Origin: Curtobacterium sp. MCJR17_055
Lineage (GTDB): Bacteria > Actinomycetota > Actinomycetes > Actinomycetales > Microbacteriaceae
DNA length: 64,000 bases
NCBI RefSeq assembly: GCF_003224335.1
Contig: NZ_QKLF01000002.1
Span: 434,001-498,000, forward strand
Reading direction: 5' to 3'
The translations under genes and the position numbers were made by a program. Below are positions 1 through 8,530 of the stretch, in pieces. The notes under the pieces were generated by a model, which saw only the letters and a list, made by a program, of their open reading frames with translations, searched no databases and had not been told where the DNA came from. Each line of letters starts with the position of its first letter. Position 1 is the first letter of the stretch.

Positions 1-423
1 GAGGCGCCTTTCATCGCCGCTCGCATCGAGGCCCCGCCGAAGCGGGGTCAGTCGGGCATGCTGCACGCGGTGGTCGCAGCTGAGGGAGCGGAACCGGTCG
101 CGGTCTCGCGGCGCGGACCATGCCCATCAAGCTGAGCCGGGGTGGCGACACGGCTGACTCGCTACAGAGCAAGTCGCTTACTCCGCACCGCTTGTTGACC
201 GATCGACATCCGCGCCCCTCGGCCCACACTCACCGCTCAGGCCGCGAGCGTTGTGCTGGCCTGCAGGCTGCCGAGGATCGTGGGGCATCGAACTTGTGTG
301 TGCGGCACCGCTGGGACACGACTGCCAGCTGCCACCTTCAATCGCTGTTCCTTGCCCTCCGCGTGATGCTCTTTCCCTCCGGCAGGGTCGGTAGGCCCCG
401 AGAGCGGCGTCGTGGAGATCGAC

Positions 424-437
424 GTTTCACGTGGAAC
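424..437 (+). other. parS partition site 1
   Basis: The core GTTTCACGTGGAAC differs from the perfect palindrome GTTTCACGTGAAAC at one position and is flanked by A on its right side as in the 16-bp consensus. ParB-family proteins bind this element. It lies about 1.1 kb beyond the parB stop codon in the gene-poor spacer. Confidence 0.88.
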
Positions 438-755
438 ATCGCCACCAGTTGAAACTCCTGGTGAAGGTGCCCGCGGTGCCCGACCTGCCCTCGTCGAGCA
501 CGGGCGCACTATCGGGCCTCGTCGGGCGTCTCGCGGGTTCGGGCGTTCCGCGGCTCCGGACCGAACCGTCCTTCTCCGCCGCGTGCAGACACCGTCGTCC
601 TGCCATCCGGACGGCGACTGCCACCCTGGCAGAGCAGGCCCGGAGCAAGCGTTGTGGTGCGGGGCGTCGACCCGCTCGTCAGCTGACCGCCTGGCACCGT
701 GTACCGACGCGCTCCGGGCGATCGCAGCGCCAGACGAAGCAGCCTTGGCTCGCAT

Positions 756-769
756 GTTCCACGTGAAAC
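756..769 (-). other. parS partition site 2
   Basis: GTTCCACGTGAAAC on the plus strand is the exact reverse complement of the core at 424-437, so both sites carry the same one-base departure from the perfect palindrome. It is 332 bp from site 1. Confidence 0.88.
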
Positions 770-1509
770 CACCACGACCACCGTCTCCCGAGGCGCGCGG
801 CGAGCACCGCGAGCATGCATGCAACCCCCGCGGCCTCGGTTCGATCCAAGTCGCCGCAACATCGAGGAGCAACGTCTCTGCCGTGTCGATCGGGCTCGCC
901 TCATGGGCGCCCTCGACGTCGCTCCGCCGAGTAGCCGCGGGGCAAAGGCGTCGCCTGGTCATTGGCGGAGCGCCTCACGCTCCGGGCACGACAGCAGGAC
1001 GCCGGAAGAAGAGACGCGTCGTCTGACCACGTGTGACGAGCGCAGTCGCTCCTCCGTGGCCGCCGAGTACCGAAGAGGATCACCGACCAGGGACGACCGA
1101 TATCCCGGGCGCGTGAACCATCAGCCGCAGGACCAGGTCTCGGCTTCCGACCGTCGGGGGCGGGGTTGTCGTCCTGGAGCAAGAGCTGGCCGAGCAGATT
1201 GGCGGCGGGGTCACACTACGCACCGGTACCGACCGCCGATCGTCGGCCGCTCACCTGCCCGGCGAGCCAACCGCCAGTTGGACGTTGCGACGGCCTGGCG
1301 CGATCCTCGCGGCGCCATTCCCCCGTGCGCACAGGCCGGATGACCGCAGGACGCTCCTGACAGCGTCTGACGCCCCTTCTGCGGGCCGAGAAGGACAACC
1401 ACGTCCTCCGGGTCAGCAGCAGCGCCCCTTCCCCCTCAGGGCGCCACACAGCGCTCAGGGGAGGCGTGCTCCTCATGGATTCTGACGGGGAAGCGACCGG
1501 CGGCCGCCG

Positions 1510-2496
1510 TCAGCCCGCGAGGTCCTGGATCCCGAGCTCGCCGAGGATGCGGTTGAGGTCGTCGGCAGTCGCGAAGTCGATCGTCACGGATCCCTTCCGG
1601 GCCCCGACCGCGATCTTCACGCGGGTGTTCAACCGGTCGCCCAGTCGCTCGGCCATGTCGTTGAAGTGCACCTGCCGCTTCGACGGCTGCGACGGCGCCT
1701 TCGCCGGCGCCTTCGTCGACATCTGCTGAGCAATGGCTTCCGCTGCCCGCACGGAAAGGTCCTCGTTCACGATCTTCTCGGCGAGGTACTCCATCGCCTC
1801 CGCGTCCGGCGCTGCGAGGATCGCGCGTGCGTGCCCGGCCGAGAGCACACCGGCGGCCACGCGCCGCTGCACGGGGGAGGGCAAGCGCAGCAGACGGATC
1901 GTGTTCGTGATCTGGGGCCGTGAGCGCCCGATCCGCTGCCCGAGCTGCTCCTGCGTGATGCCGAAGTCGGCGAGCAGCTGCTGGTAGGCCGAAGCCTCCT
2001 CGAGCGGATTGAGCTGCGCGCGGTGGAGGTTCTCGAGCAACGCGTCGCGGAGCATCGCGTCGTCGGGGGTGTCCTTGACGATCGCGGGGATCGTGGCGAG
2101 CCCGAGCTCCTTCGTCGCACGAAGACGGCGCTCACCCATGATCAGCTCGTACTGCGGCTCGGTGCCAGCCGCACCGGTGATCGGGCGGACGACGATCGGC
2201 TGCAGGAGTCCGATCTCCCGGATGGAGTGGATCAGCTCCTGGAGTTCCTCTTCACGGAACTCCTTGCGGGGCTGCTGCGCGTTCGGGACGATGTCCAGCG
2301 GGTTGAGGTTGGCGAGACGAGCTCCGGGAACCGCGAGGAGCTCCTCCGCCGTTGCCGACTGTCCCGAGGCGGCATTCGCATCGGCGGCGGAGGTGCCTCC
2401 GGTCGGGAAGAACACGTCGACGGGACGCTCTTGCTCGTTGGCGGTGGGGATCAGGGCGCCGATACCGCGCCCGAGTCCGGTTCGCTTGGGTGCCAT
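1510..2496 (-). CDS. parB: Chromosome-partitioning protein ParB
   Basis: A 328-residue ParB/Spo0J protein that loads on parS, uses CTP to clamp and spread on DNA, and recruits ParA and condensin near oriC. Visible parts are an unstructured N-terminus (about 1-55), the CTP-binding ParB/Sulfiredoxin fold with GERRLRA at 121-127 and ENLHRAQLNP at 155-164, a helix-turn-helix at about 180-203 that reads parS, and a C-terminal dimerisation domain after about 270. The ATG is chosen because it overlaps the parA stop by one base (TGATG) and gives the usual MAPKRTGLGRG start. It is the last gene of a leftward run; three parS sites lie within 3.5 kb. Confidence 0.97.
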   Translation of the reverse strand: MAPKRTGLGRGIGALIPTANEQERPVDVFFPTGGTSAADANAASGQSATAEELLAVPGARLANLNPLDIVPNAQQPRKEFREEELQELIHSIREIGLLQPIVVRPITGAAGTEPQYELIMGERRLRATKELGLATIPAIVKDTPDDAMLRDALLENLHRAQLNPLEEASAYQQLLADFGITQEQLGQRIGRSRPQITNTIRLLRLPSPVQRRVAAGVLSAGHARAILAAPDAEAMEYLAEKIVNEDLSVRAAEAIAQQMSTKAPAKAPSQPSKRQVHFNDMAERLGDRLNTRVKIAVGARKGSVTIDFATADDLNRILGELGIQDLAG

Positions 2497-3428
2497 CAGT
2501 GCTTCGCTCCTCGTTCTGCGATCTCGGCAGCAGCCTCCAGGTAGGAGAGTGACCCGCTGGAGTTGACGTCGTAGGACACGACACTCTGTCCGTAGCTCGG
2601 TGCCTCGCTGACGCGGACCGAACGGGGGATCATCGCCTTCAGGACCTGATCGCCGAAGTGCGTCCGGACGTCGTTGGCCACCTGGTTGGCCAGGTTCGTC
2701 CGACCGTCGTACATGGTGAGCAGGATCGTCGACACCGCGAGGTTCGGGTTGAGGTGACGCTCGATGAGCTCGATGTTGCGAAGGAGCTGGCTGAGCCCCT
2801 CGAGCGCGTAGTACTCGCACTGGATCGGGATCAACACCTCCTTCGCTGCCACGAAGGCGTTGATCGTCAGCAGCCCGAGCGACGGCGGGCAGTCGATGAA
2901 CACGTAGTGGTACGGCTCGTCGACGGAAGCGAGGTACTGGTCGAGAGCGGTCCGCAGACGCTGTTCTCGAGCTACCAAGGAAACGAGTTCGATCTCGGCG
3001 CCGGCAAGGTGGATGGTGGCCGGCACGCACCAGAGGGTTTCGGACTCGGGGGACCGCTGGACCGTGTCCGCCATCGGTGCCTCGTCGACGATCACGTCGT
3101 AGATGCTCGCGACCTCGGCCTGGTGGTCGATCCCGAGTGCGGTCGACGCGTTGCCCTGTGGGTCGAGGTCGATCACGAGCACCCGAGCTCCGCCGCGCGC
3201 GAGGGCCGCAGCGAGGTTGACCGTCGTCGTGGTCTTCCCGACCCCACCCTTCTGGTTCGACACTGTGAACACGCGGGTCTTGTCCGGAAGCGGGAACTGC
3301 TGCGTCGCGATCGCCCGGCGCCGTCGGTTCAGGTCAGCGATCTCACGCGCCAGGGGCGTCGAAGCGTCGTAGTCGGTCGATGAACTCAACGAGTGCCTCT
3401 TCCCCGGTCGGTGTTTCACGTGGAACAT
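2496..3428 (-). CDS. parA: Chromosome-partitioning ATPase ParA (Soj)
   Basis: A 310-residue deviant Walker-type ATPase that coats the nucleoid as an ATP dimer and pulls ParB-parS complexes apart. The deviant P-loop KGGVGKTTT is at 60-68 with the signature lysine at its start, and the switch DLDPQGN is at 87-93. A roughly 50-residue N-terminal extension precedes the ATPase fold; its first six residues, MFHVKH, are encoded by a parS site. The stop overlaps the parB start, so the two are translationally linked. A later internal start cannot be excluded, but MFHVKH-type beginnings are common in actinobacterial genes that sit on parS. Confidence 0.96.
   Translation of the reverse strand: MFHVKHRPGKRHSLSSSTDYDASTPLAREIADLNRRRRAIATQQFPLPDKTRVFTVSNQKGGVGKTTTTVNLAAALARGGARVLVIDLDPQGNASTALGIDHQAEVASIYDVIVDEAPMADTVQRSPESETLWCVPATIHLAGAEIELVSLVAREQRLRTALDQYLASVDEPYHYVFIDCPPSLGLLTINAFVAAKEVLIPIQCEYYALEGLSQLLRNIELIERHLNPNLAVSTILLTMYDGRTNLANQVANDVRTHFGDQVLKAMIPRSVRVSEAPSYGQSVVSYDVNSSGSLSYLEAAAEIAERGAKH
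3413..3426 (+). other. parS partition site 3, inside the parA start region
   Basis: The same GTTTCACGTGGAAC core as site 1 lies here and its right edge touches the parA initiation codon (CAT on the plus strand, 3426-3428). Codons 1-6 of parA are therefore parS DNA. ParB bound here would sit on the parA translation start region and possibly its promoter, which suggests autoregulation as well as segregation (inference). Confidence 0.92.
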
Positions 3429-3494
3429 GGGCCGCGACCCGAACGCCTCGTCCGGCGCAGGGCGCGGATCCCCGGTCAGACCGGACCGGGAGCG

Positions 3495-4148
3495 TCAGTC
3501 AACTGTAGCCCGGAAGACGCGGGTGGTCTCTTCGACCACTCCGACTCCGAGCTCGAGCACCTCGACGTCTTCGAGGCGCTTGCGGAGGATGACCTTCCGG
3601 GCTGCGGCGACCTCGTCGTCGACGCGCGCACCCTTCATGAGGATGAGCTGCCCACCGGACCGGACCAGGGGCACGGTCAGGGGGATCAGCTTCGACAGCG
3701 CACTGACGGCTCGGGCCGTGACCTGGTCGAGCACCAACTCGTCTGCGACGTCCTCGGCCCGGGCTCGGACGACCGCCACGTTCTCGAGACCGAGCCGTTC
3801 CGCCTCGCCTCGCAACCACTCCACGCGGCGCTCCATCGGCTCGATCAGCGTCATGGAGACGTCCGGTCGTGCGATCGCCAGCACGAGGCCGGGCAGGCCC
3901 GCACCCGATCCCACATCGCCGACCGTTCCGCCCGTCTGCAGGAGCGGAGCCAGGAGCGCAGAATTGAGGATGTGTCGCGTCCACAGTCGCGGGAGCTCAA
4001 GGGGTCCGATGAGCCCGAGTTCCTCGCCGCGACGCGCCAACTCGTTCGTGAAGGACCGGGCGACCTCGAGGCGGTCCCCGAACAGCGTCGCTGCGACCGC
4101 CGGCTCGGTCTCGAGGACCGGAGCGTCAGCGGAGCCCGCTTCCGTCAT
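3495..4148 (-). CDS. rsmG: 16S rRNA (guanine527-N7)-methyltransferase RsmG
   Basis: This 217-residue protein (formerly GidB) uses S-adenosylmethionine to methylate N7 of G527 in the 530 loop of 16S rRNA; loss gives low-level streptomycin resistance in many bacteria. The Rossmann SAM-binding motif VGDVGSGAGLPG is at 76-87, and the family stretch LPRLWTRHILNS at 52-63 contacts the RNA substrate. The start codon overlaps the jag stop by ATGA, supporting translational coupling. Length is normal for the family. A 66-bp gap with the parS site separates it from parA. Confidence 0.96.
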   Translation of the reverse strand: MTEAGSADAPVLETEPAVAATLFGDRLEVARSFTNELARRGEELGLIGPLELPRLWTRHILNSALLAPLLQTGGTVGDVGSGAGLPGLVLAIARPDVSMTLIEPMERRVEWLRGEAERLGLENVAVVRARAEDVADELVLDQVTARAVSALSKLIPLTVPLVRSGGQLILMKGARVDDEVAAARKVILRKRLEDVEVLELGVGVVEETTRVFRATVD

Positions 4149-4678
4149 CGGGTGATGACCGTGTGACGGTCCCGACCCTCGCCCTCGGACTCCGAGTGGA
4201 AGCCCTTCTCGGAGACCAGGTCGTGGACGAGCTTCCGCTCGTACGACGACATCGGCGGCAGCGCCGCAGTTGTCGATCCGGCTTCGATGCGCTCGATCGC
4301 GGTGTCGACCAGCCGCTGGAGCTCGGTCGCCCGAGCGTCGCGGGAGCCCCCGATGTCGAGGATCAGACGACTGAACTCACCGGTCTCGGCCTGGACAGCG
4401 ATCCGCGTGAGTTCCTGCAGGGCGGACACGGTGTCGGGCTTCGCGAGGACGCGCAGCGCCTCACCGTCGTCCGAGACCGTCAGGTAGACACGTCCAGCGC
4501 GCTCCTCGATCTCGATGTCCCCGTCGAGGTCGCAGATGTCGAGCAGCTCTTCGATGTAGTCGGCGGCGATGTCCGCCTCGTCGCGGCTCTCGTCGTCGCC
4601 GCCCTGCTCGCTCGACTGGCCGAGCACCTGCTCGTCCTCGGTCGCGTCGACGACGGCCGTGGTGTCCTGCTCGGTCAC
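4145..4678 (-). CDS. jag: Jag/KhpB-type RNA-binding protein
   Basis: A 177-residue KH-R3H protein. An acidic, low-complexity stretch (1-35) replaces the Jag_N domain of Firmicute homologues; a KH-type domain follows (about 36-115) and an R3H domain ends the protein, with the diagnostic Arg148 and His152 in RxxxH. Family members (KhpB/EloR) bind RNA and influence cell elongation, and the gene conventionally sits beside yidC. The start is GTG at 4678, overlapping the yidC stop by four bases (GTGA), which fixes the reading; its own stop overlaps the rsmG start in the same way. Confidence 0.92.
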   Translation of the reverse strand: MTEQDTTAVVDATEDEQVLGQSSEQGGDDESRDEADIAADYIEELLDICDLDGDIEIEERAGRVYLTVSDDGEALRVLAKPDTVSALQELTRIAVQAETGEFSRLILDIGGSRDARATELQRLVDTAIERIEAGSTTAALPPMSSYERKLVHDLVSEKGFHSESEGEGRDRHTVITR

Positions 4679-5649
4679 TTGCTCTTCCCGTTCTTCTTCG
4701 CGCGCGACTTGCCGACCGGCTGCTGGCGCTGGGTGGTGACACGTGCCTCGACCTCGGCCACCGAGGCGCCCGTACCGGCCTCGGTCAGGACACCGGCAGT
4801 GGCCGGGGTGCCGCGGCGCTGGGCCTTCTTGGCGAGACGCGCCTCGCGCGCCAGGGCCGCCTCCGAGCCCGGCGTCGGCATGCTGCGGATCACGAAGTAC
4901 TGCTGGGCCATCGTCCAGATGTTCGAGGCGAGCCAGTAGAACATGACGCCCAGCGGGAACGACAGGCCGGAGATGACGAAGACCAGCGGGAGGATGTACA
5001 GCATCATCTTCTGCTGGCGGTACATCGGAGACTCCTTGGTCTCCGGCGACATGTTCTTGGCGACGAGCTGCAGCTGCGTGATGAACTGCGATGCCGTCAT
5101 CACGACGATCATGGCTCCCGCGATGATCCGGACTTCCCAGCCCGACGCGTTCGTGAAGGTCTCGTGCAGCGGCGCACCGAAGAGTGCAGCGTTGCCGAAG
5201 TCCGCCGCCAGCTCGTTCGTGAGCAGACCGATGCCGGCCTTGTTGATCTGCGCCTCGTGCAGCACGGAGTACAGCGAGAAGAAGATCGGCATCTGGATGA
5301 GCAGCGGCAGGCAGGAGCTCAGCGGGTTCGTCCCCGTCTCCTTGTACAGCGCCATCGTCTCGCGGGACATCGCCTCGCGCGAGAACTGGTCCTTCTTGCC
5401 CTTGTACTTGTCCTGGATCTTCTTCAGCTGCGGCGCGACCTCGAGCATCCGTCGCTGCGACTTGATCTGCCGCACGAAGATCGGGATCAGCGCGGCCCGG
5501 ACCACGAAGGTCAGGAAGATGATCGACAGGACCCACGTGATGCCCGCGGACGGGTCCATCCCCATGGTCTCGAAGAGCCAGTGGAACCCGACGAGGATCG
5601 CGGACACCACCCACTTGAGCGGCCAGAGGAGAGTGTTCAGGATCTCCAT
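4675..5649 (-). CDS. yidC: Membrane protein insertase YidC (Oxa1 family)
   Basis: A 324-residue insertase that places and folds inner-membrane proteins alone or with SecYEG. It is of the short Gram-positive/actinobacterial type without the large periplasmic domain. Hydrophobic segments start near residues 10 and 38; the groove arginine is Arg51 in the VVRAALIPIF segment, followed by the cytoplasmic coiled-coil hairpin rich in Lys/Arg/Glu (about 61-100), then three more membrane segments and a basic C-terminal tail ending near KNGKSK that probably touches ribosomes. It is followed with overlap by jag and preceded by yidD. Confidence 0.96.
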   Translation of the reverse strand: MEILNTLLWPLKWVVSAILVGFHWLFETMGMDPSAGITWVLSIIFLTFVVRAALIPIFVRQIKSQRRMLEVAPQLKKIQDKYKGKKDQFSREAMSRETMALYKETGTNPLSSCLPLLIQMPIFFSLYSVLHEAQINKAGIGLLTNELAADFGNAALFGAPLHETFTNASGWEVRIIAGAMIVVMTASQFITQLQLVAKNMSPETKESPMYRQQKMMLYILPLVFVISGLSFPLGVMFYWLASNIWTMAQQYFVIRSMPTPGSEAALAREARLAKKAQRRGTPATAGVLTEAGTGASVAEVEARVTTQRQQPVGKSRAKKNGKSK

Positions 5650-5656
5650 GAGGAGG

Positions 5657-6022
5657 TCACGCCTTTCGAGTGCGCTGGGGGAGCAGCACCGGGCGGATCA
5701 TGCCGACCGGGTCCTGCTGTTGCTGCGGGCTCGGTGCGAGCACGAACCCGAACCGACTGACGTTGAAGGGGCGGCGACGTTCCCGGACGTCGTCGATCCC
5801 ACCGGCGGCCCAGGGGTTGCACCGTGCGATCCGCCACGCTCCCATGGCCGAACCGCGGACTACCCCGTACTGCTGGATCGCCTCGAGTGCGTACCGGGAG
5901 CACGAGGGGTGGTACCGGCACACGTTGCCGTAGAGCGGCGAGATCACCGCTCGGTAGGCCCGGAGCACGACGACGCACGCGTTGCGCGGGAGCAACGCGA
6001 CGACCCAGAGGAACCGGTTCAT
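5657..6022 (-). CDS. yidD: Membrane protein insertion efficiency factor YidD
   Basis: A 121-residue member of the YidD/haemolytic-domain family, thought to assist YidC. The hallmark CRYHPSCSRYALEA segment, the GVVRG stretch and the WRIARCNPWAAGG segment are all present. The ATG at 6022 is preferred to an upstream in-frame start because it overlaps the rnpA stop by ATGA and gives the normal MNRFL beginning. The C-terminal 40 residues are longer and Gln/Pro-rich compared with the usual ~85-residue form. Confidence 0.93.
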   Translation of the reverse strand: MNRFLWVVALLPRNACVVVLRAYRAVISPLYGNVCRYHPSCSRYALEAIQQYGVVRGSAMGAWRIARCNPWAAGGIDDVRERRRPFNVSRFGFVLAPSPQQQQDPVGMIRPVLLPQRTRKA

Positions 6023-6369
6023 GCTGCCTTCTCCACACCCCGCGCGAAGGCACGCGTGATGTCTCCGAGCAGGGTAGGCCATCCGGCCTGCGCGGCGGCT
6101 GGCAGTGCGCGCACCACGACGTCGTACCCGAGCGGAGCGCCCGGCAGCAGACCGTGTGCGATCGCCTTCAGCCGGCGTCGCACGAGGTTGCGCGTGACCG
6201 CGTTCCCGACGGTCTTCGCCACGATGAACCCGAACCTGGTGGGACCGCCGTCGTCATCTAGGCGACGGACCACCGACACGACGACGTGCGCCGTGGCGCT
6301 CCTGCGGCCACGACGCACGGTCGATCGGTAGTCGTCGCCTCGGACGATGCGGTTGGCTCGGGCCAACAC
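6019..6369 (-). CDS. rnpA: Ribonuclease P protein component
   Basis: A 116-residue basic protein that binds the RNase P RNA and helps it remove 5' leaders from tRNA precursors. The RNR signature is RNLVRRRLK at 60-68, preceded by FIVAKTVGNAV. The start is GTG at 6369, which yields the usual LxRANRIVRGDDYR opening. It follows rpmH by 17 bp and overlaps yidD, the standard rpmH-rnpA-yidD-yidC order. Confidence 0.95.
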   Translation of the reverse strand: MLARANRIVRGDDYRSTVRRGRRSATAHVVVSVVRRLDDDGGPTRFGFIVAKTVGNAVTRNLVRRRLKAIAHGLLPGAPLGYDVVVRALPAAAQAGWPTLLGDITRAFARGVEKAA

Positions 6370-6386
6370 GGCGAGGACCCCGCGGA

Positions 6387-6524
6387 TCAGGCGGAGAGCT
6401 CGGTGCGCCCCTTACCGCGGCGTGCGGCGAGGATGGCGCGGCCGGCACGGGTGCGCATGCGGGCGCGGAAGCCGTGCTTCTTGGCGCGGCGGCGGTTGTT
6501 CGGCTGGAAGGTGCGCTTGCTCAT
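6387..6524 (-). CDS. rpmH: 50S ribosomal protein L34
   Basis: The reverse complement encodes 45 residues beginning [13 protein letters not shown] and ending [10 protein letters not shown], an essentially canonical L34, a highly basic protein of the large ribosomal subunit. It is the first gene of the leftward rpmH-rnpA-yidD-yidC-jag-rsmG run and is divergent from dnaA. Confidence 0.97.
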   Translation of the reverse strand: MSKRTFQPNNRRRAKKHGFRARMRTRAGRAILAARRGKGRTELSA

Positions 6525-7014
6525 GATGATCTCCACACGGCTGCTCGCGGCGAGCCGTCACGTATGCATTGGTTGACGCGGATGGCGCGACCGAACGGCC
6601 GCAGTCAACTGGACAACGGTACGTGACGACGGCTGGGAGGTCAAACGATCCCGTCCCCGTCCGCGCTCCCACGGTGACGCCTCCGGGTTCTCCACACTGG
6701 GGACAACTCCCGTTCGGTGGGACACGGCGCGGTCCCGTACAGTTGTGGCACTGCACGGCCGGATGCCCGGTACTGCGGGGGAGTACCTCACTCGTCTCCG
6801 GTGGACCAGCCGGGGAGGACACTGTGGACAACCCTGTGGGAAGCTCGTCGTCGGACCAGCGCCCGCACCACCGCACCAGCCGTCCGCGGAACGCGGGAGC
6901 GGTTCCGCCCGCACCCGCGTGTCGTCGGTCGGTGGCCGCCACCGCCCGTCCCGACGGGCGAGAGACCACACCCGAAGCCGCAACCGAGCAACGAGACCAG
7001 GAGACGAGCGCGAC
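6525..7014. promoter_or_regulatory. rpmH-dnaA divergent promoter region with DnaA boxes
   Basis: The 490-bp spacer has no credible gene. On the dnaA side it carries one exact DnaA box, TGTGGACAA at 6823-6831 (reverse strand), and two one-mismatch boxes, TTCTCCACA at 6688-6696 and TGGGGACAA at 6699-6707. This is consistent with DnaA autoregulating its own transcription (known in several bacteria; inferred here). A Shine-Dalgarno-like AGGAG sits at 6999-7003, 11 bases before the dnaA ATG. I could not assign -35/-10 elements with confidence. Confidence 0.7.
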
Positions 7015-8469
7015 ATGACGCCGGCCGACCCCGTCGAGGACCTCTGGTCGTCAGTGCTCGGCATCCTGTCCGACGACGACCGGATCACCCCGCAGCTCCA
7101 CGGCTTCCTCAACCTCGTCGAGCCCAAGGGCGTGCTGGCCGGCACGCTCTACCTGGAAGTGCCGAACGACCTCACCCGCGGGATGCTCGAGCAGCGCATC
7201 CGGGTCCCCATCACCGAAGCGGTCTCCCGGATCGGAGACGACTCGGTGGCGAACTTCGCGATCACGGTGAACCCCGACATGGCCTCCGAGCCCCGGGTCG
7301 ACGCCCTCGCGGTGCCGTCCTACGCCGAACCGGTCCAGGAGCAGGTGCAGCAGAGCGCCGCTCCTCGGCAGTACATCGAGGCGCCGTTCGTCCCGAGCCA
7401 GGTCGACTCCCCGGGCACCAGCGGGCGCCCCGAGTCCCGACTCAACCCGAAGTATAACTTCGACAACTTCGTGATCGGTGCCTCGAACCGGTTCGCCCAC
7501 GCAGCCGCGGTCGCGGTCGCGGAAGCGCCGGCGAAGGCGTACAACCCGCTCTTCATCTACGGCGACTCGGGTCTCGGCAAGACCCACCTGCTCCACGCGA
7601 TCGGCCACTACGCGGAGAGCCTGTACCCGGGCATCCGCGTCCGGTACGTGTCGAGCGAGGAGTTCACCAACGACTTCATCAACTCGATCGCGAACAACCG
7701 CTCGAACCAGTTCCAGCAGCGGTACCGCGACATCGACATCCTGCTCATCGACGACATCCAGTTCCTGCAGGGGAAGGACTCCACGCAGGAGGCCTTCTTC
7801 CACACGTTCAACACGCTGCACGACCACAACAAGCAGGTCGTGATCACGTCGGACGTCGCCCCGAAGCACCTCACCGGCTTCGAGGACCGGATGCGCAGCC
7901 GCTTCGAGTGGGGTCTCATCACCGACGTGCAGGCGCCGGACCTCGAGACCCGCATCGCGATCCTCCGCAAGAAGGCGCAGTCCGACCACCTGCAGGTGCC
8001 GGACGACATCATGGAGTTCATCGCGTCGAAGGTCTCGAGCAACATCCGGGAGCTCGAGGGGACCCTGATCCGGGTGACCGCGTTCGCGAGCCTCAACCGG
8101 ACGGCCGTCGACATGGCGCTGGTGCAGACGGTCCTCAAGGACCTGATCACGCTCGACGAGGACAACGTCATCGCGCCGACGGACATCATCAACCACACCG
8201 CGGAGTACTTCAAGCTCTCGGTCGACGACCTCTACGGCTCGTCCCGGTCGCAGGCGATCGCCACCGCACGACAGATCGCGATGTACCTGTGCCGTGAGCT
8301 GACGAGCCTGTCGCTGCCGAAGATCGGCCAGCTGTTCGGCAACCGCGACCACACGACGGTCATGTACGCGAACAAGAAGATCGCCGAGCTCATGAAGGAG
8401 CGGCGCTCGATCTACAACCAGGTCACGGAACTGACCAGTCGGATCAAGCAGGACCGCCGCTACCGGTAG
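7015..8469 (+). CDS. dnaA: Chromosomal replication initiator DnaA
   Basis: A 484-residue AAA+ initiator that binds 9-mer boxes in oriC and melts the origin. Domain I covers about 1-90, a short linker domain II about 91-145, and the AAA+ core begins near LNPKYNFDNFVIG. Walker A is GDSGLGKT at 183-190 and Walker B/sensor DILLIDDIQF at 241-250. The C-terminal domain IV ends with the DNA-binding signature GNRDHTTVM at 442-450. The ATG at 7015 is chosen over upstream in-frame codons because it gives the family N-terminus and has an SD upstream. A terminator hairpin follows at 8497-8530. Confidence 0.98.
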   Translation: MTPADPVEDLWSSVLGILSDDDRITPQLHGFLNLVEPKGVLAGTLYLEVPNDLTRGMLEQRIRVPITEAVSRIGDDSVANFAITVNPDMASEPRVDALAVPSYAEPVQEQVQQSAAPRQYIEAPFVPSQVDSPGTSGRPESRLNPKYNFDNFVIGASNRFAHAAAVAVAEAPAKAYNPLFIYGDSGLGKTHLLHAIGHYAESLYPGIRVRYVSSEEFTNDFINSIANNRSNQFQQRYRDIDILLIDDIQFLQGKDSTQEAFFHTFNTLHDHNKQVVITSDVAPKHLTGFEDRMRSRFEWGLITDVQAPDLETRIAILRKKAQSDHLQVPDDIMEFIASKVSSNIRELEGTLIRVTAFASLNRTAVDMALVQTVLKDLITLDEDNVIAPTDIINHTAEYFKLSVDDLYGSSRSQAIATARQIAMYLCRELTSLSLPKIGQLFGNRDHTTVMYANKKIAELMKERRSIYNQVTELTSRIKQDRRYR

Positions 8470-8496
8470 CGAGCATCCCGCTGCCACCCCCCGTCC

Positions 8497-8530
8497 AGGA
8501 GGCCCGTCCCAGACCCGGGATCGGCCTCCT
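8497..8530 (+). terminator. dnaA terminator hairpin
   Basis: AGGAGGCC at 8497-8504 pairs with GGCCTCCT at 8523-8530, with additional TCCC/GGGA pairing inside the loop. No long U-tract follows, as is common in high-GC actinobacteria. Confidence 0.6.

Larger units (their letters stand above)
1..1509. other. Gene-poor spacer downstream of parB carrying two parS sites
   Basis: No frame here has a recognisable domain, a ribosome site with a convincing start, or the strong third-position GC pattern of the neighbours; the open frames overlap each other on both strands. The only structured signals are two copies of the 14-bp parS core (424-437 and 756-769) in opposite orientation. The spacer ends at the parB stop codon. 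It is unusually long for this dense genome and may act as a centromere-like ParB loading zone, which is inference. Confidence 0.6.

Noticed and set aside
237-1343. Several overlapping open frames left of parB
   Set aside because: They overlap on both strands, lack ribosome sites and domains, and some read through the parS sites. I treat the stretch as non-coding.
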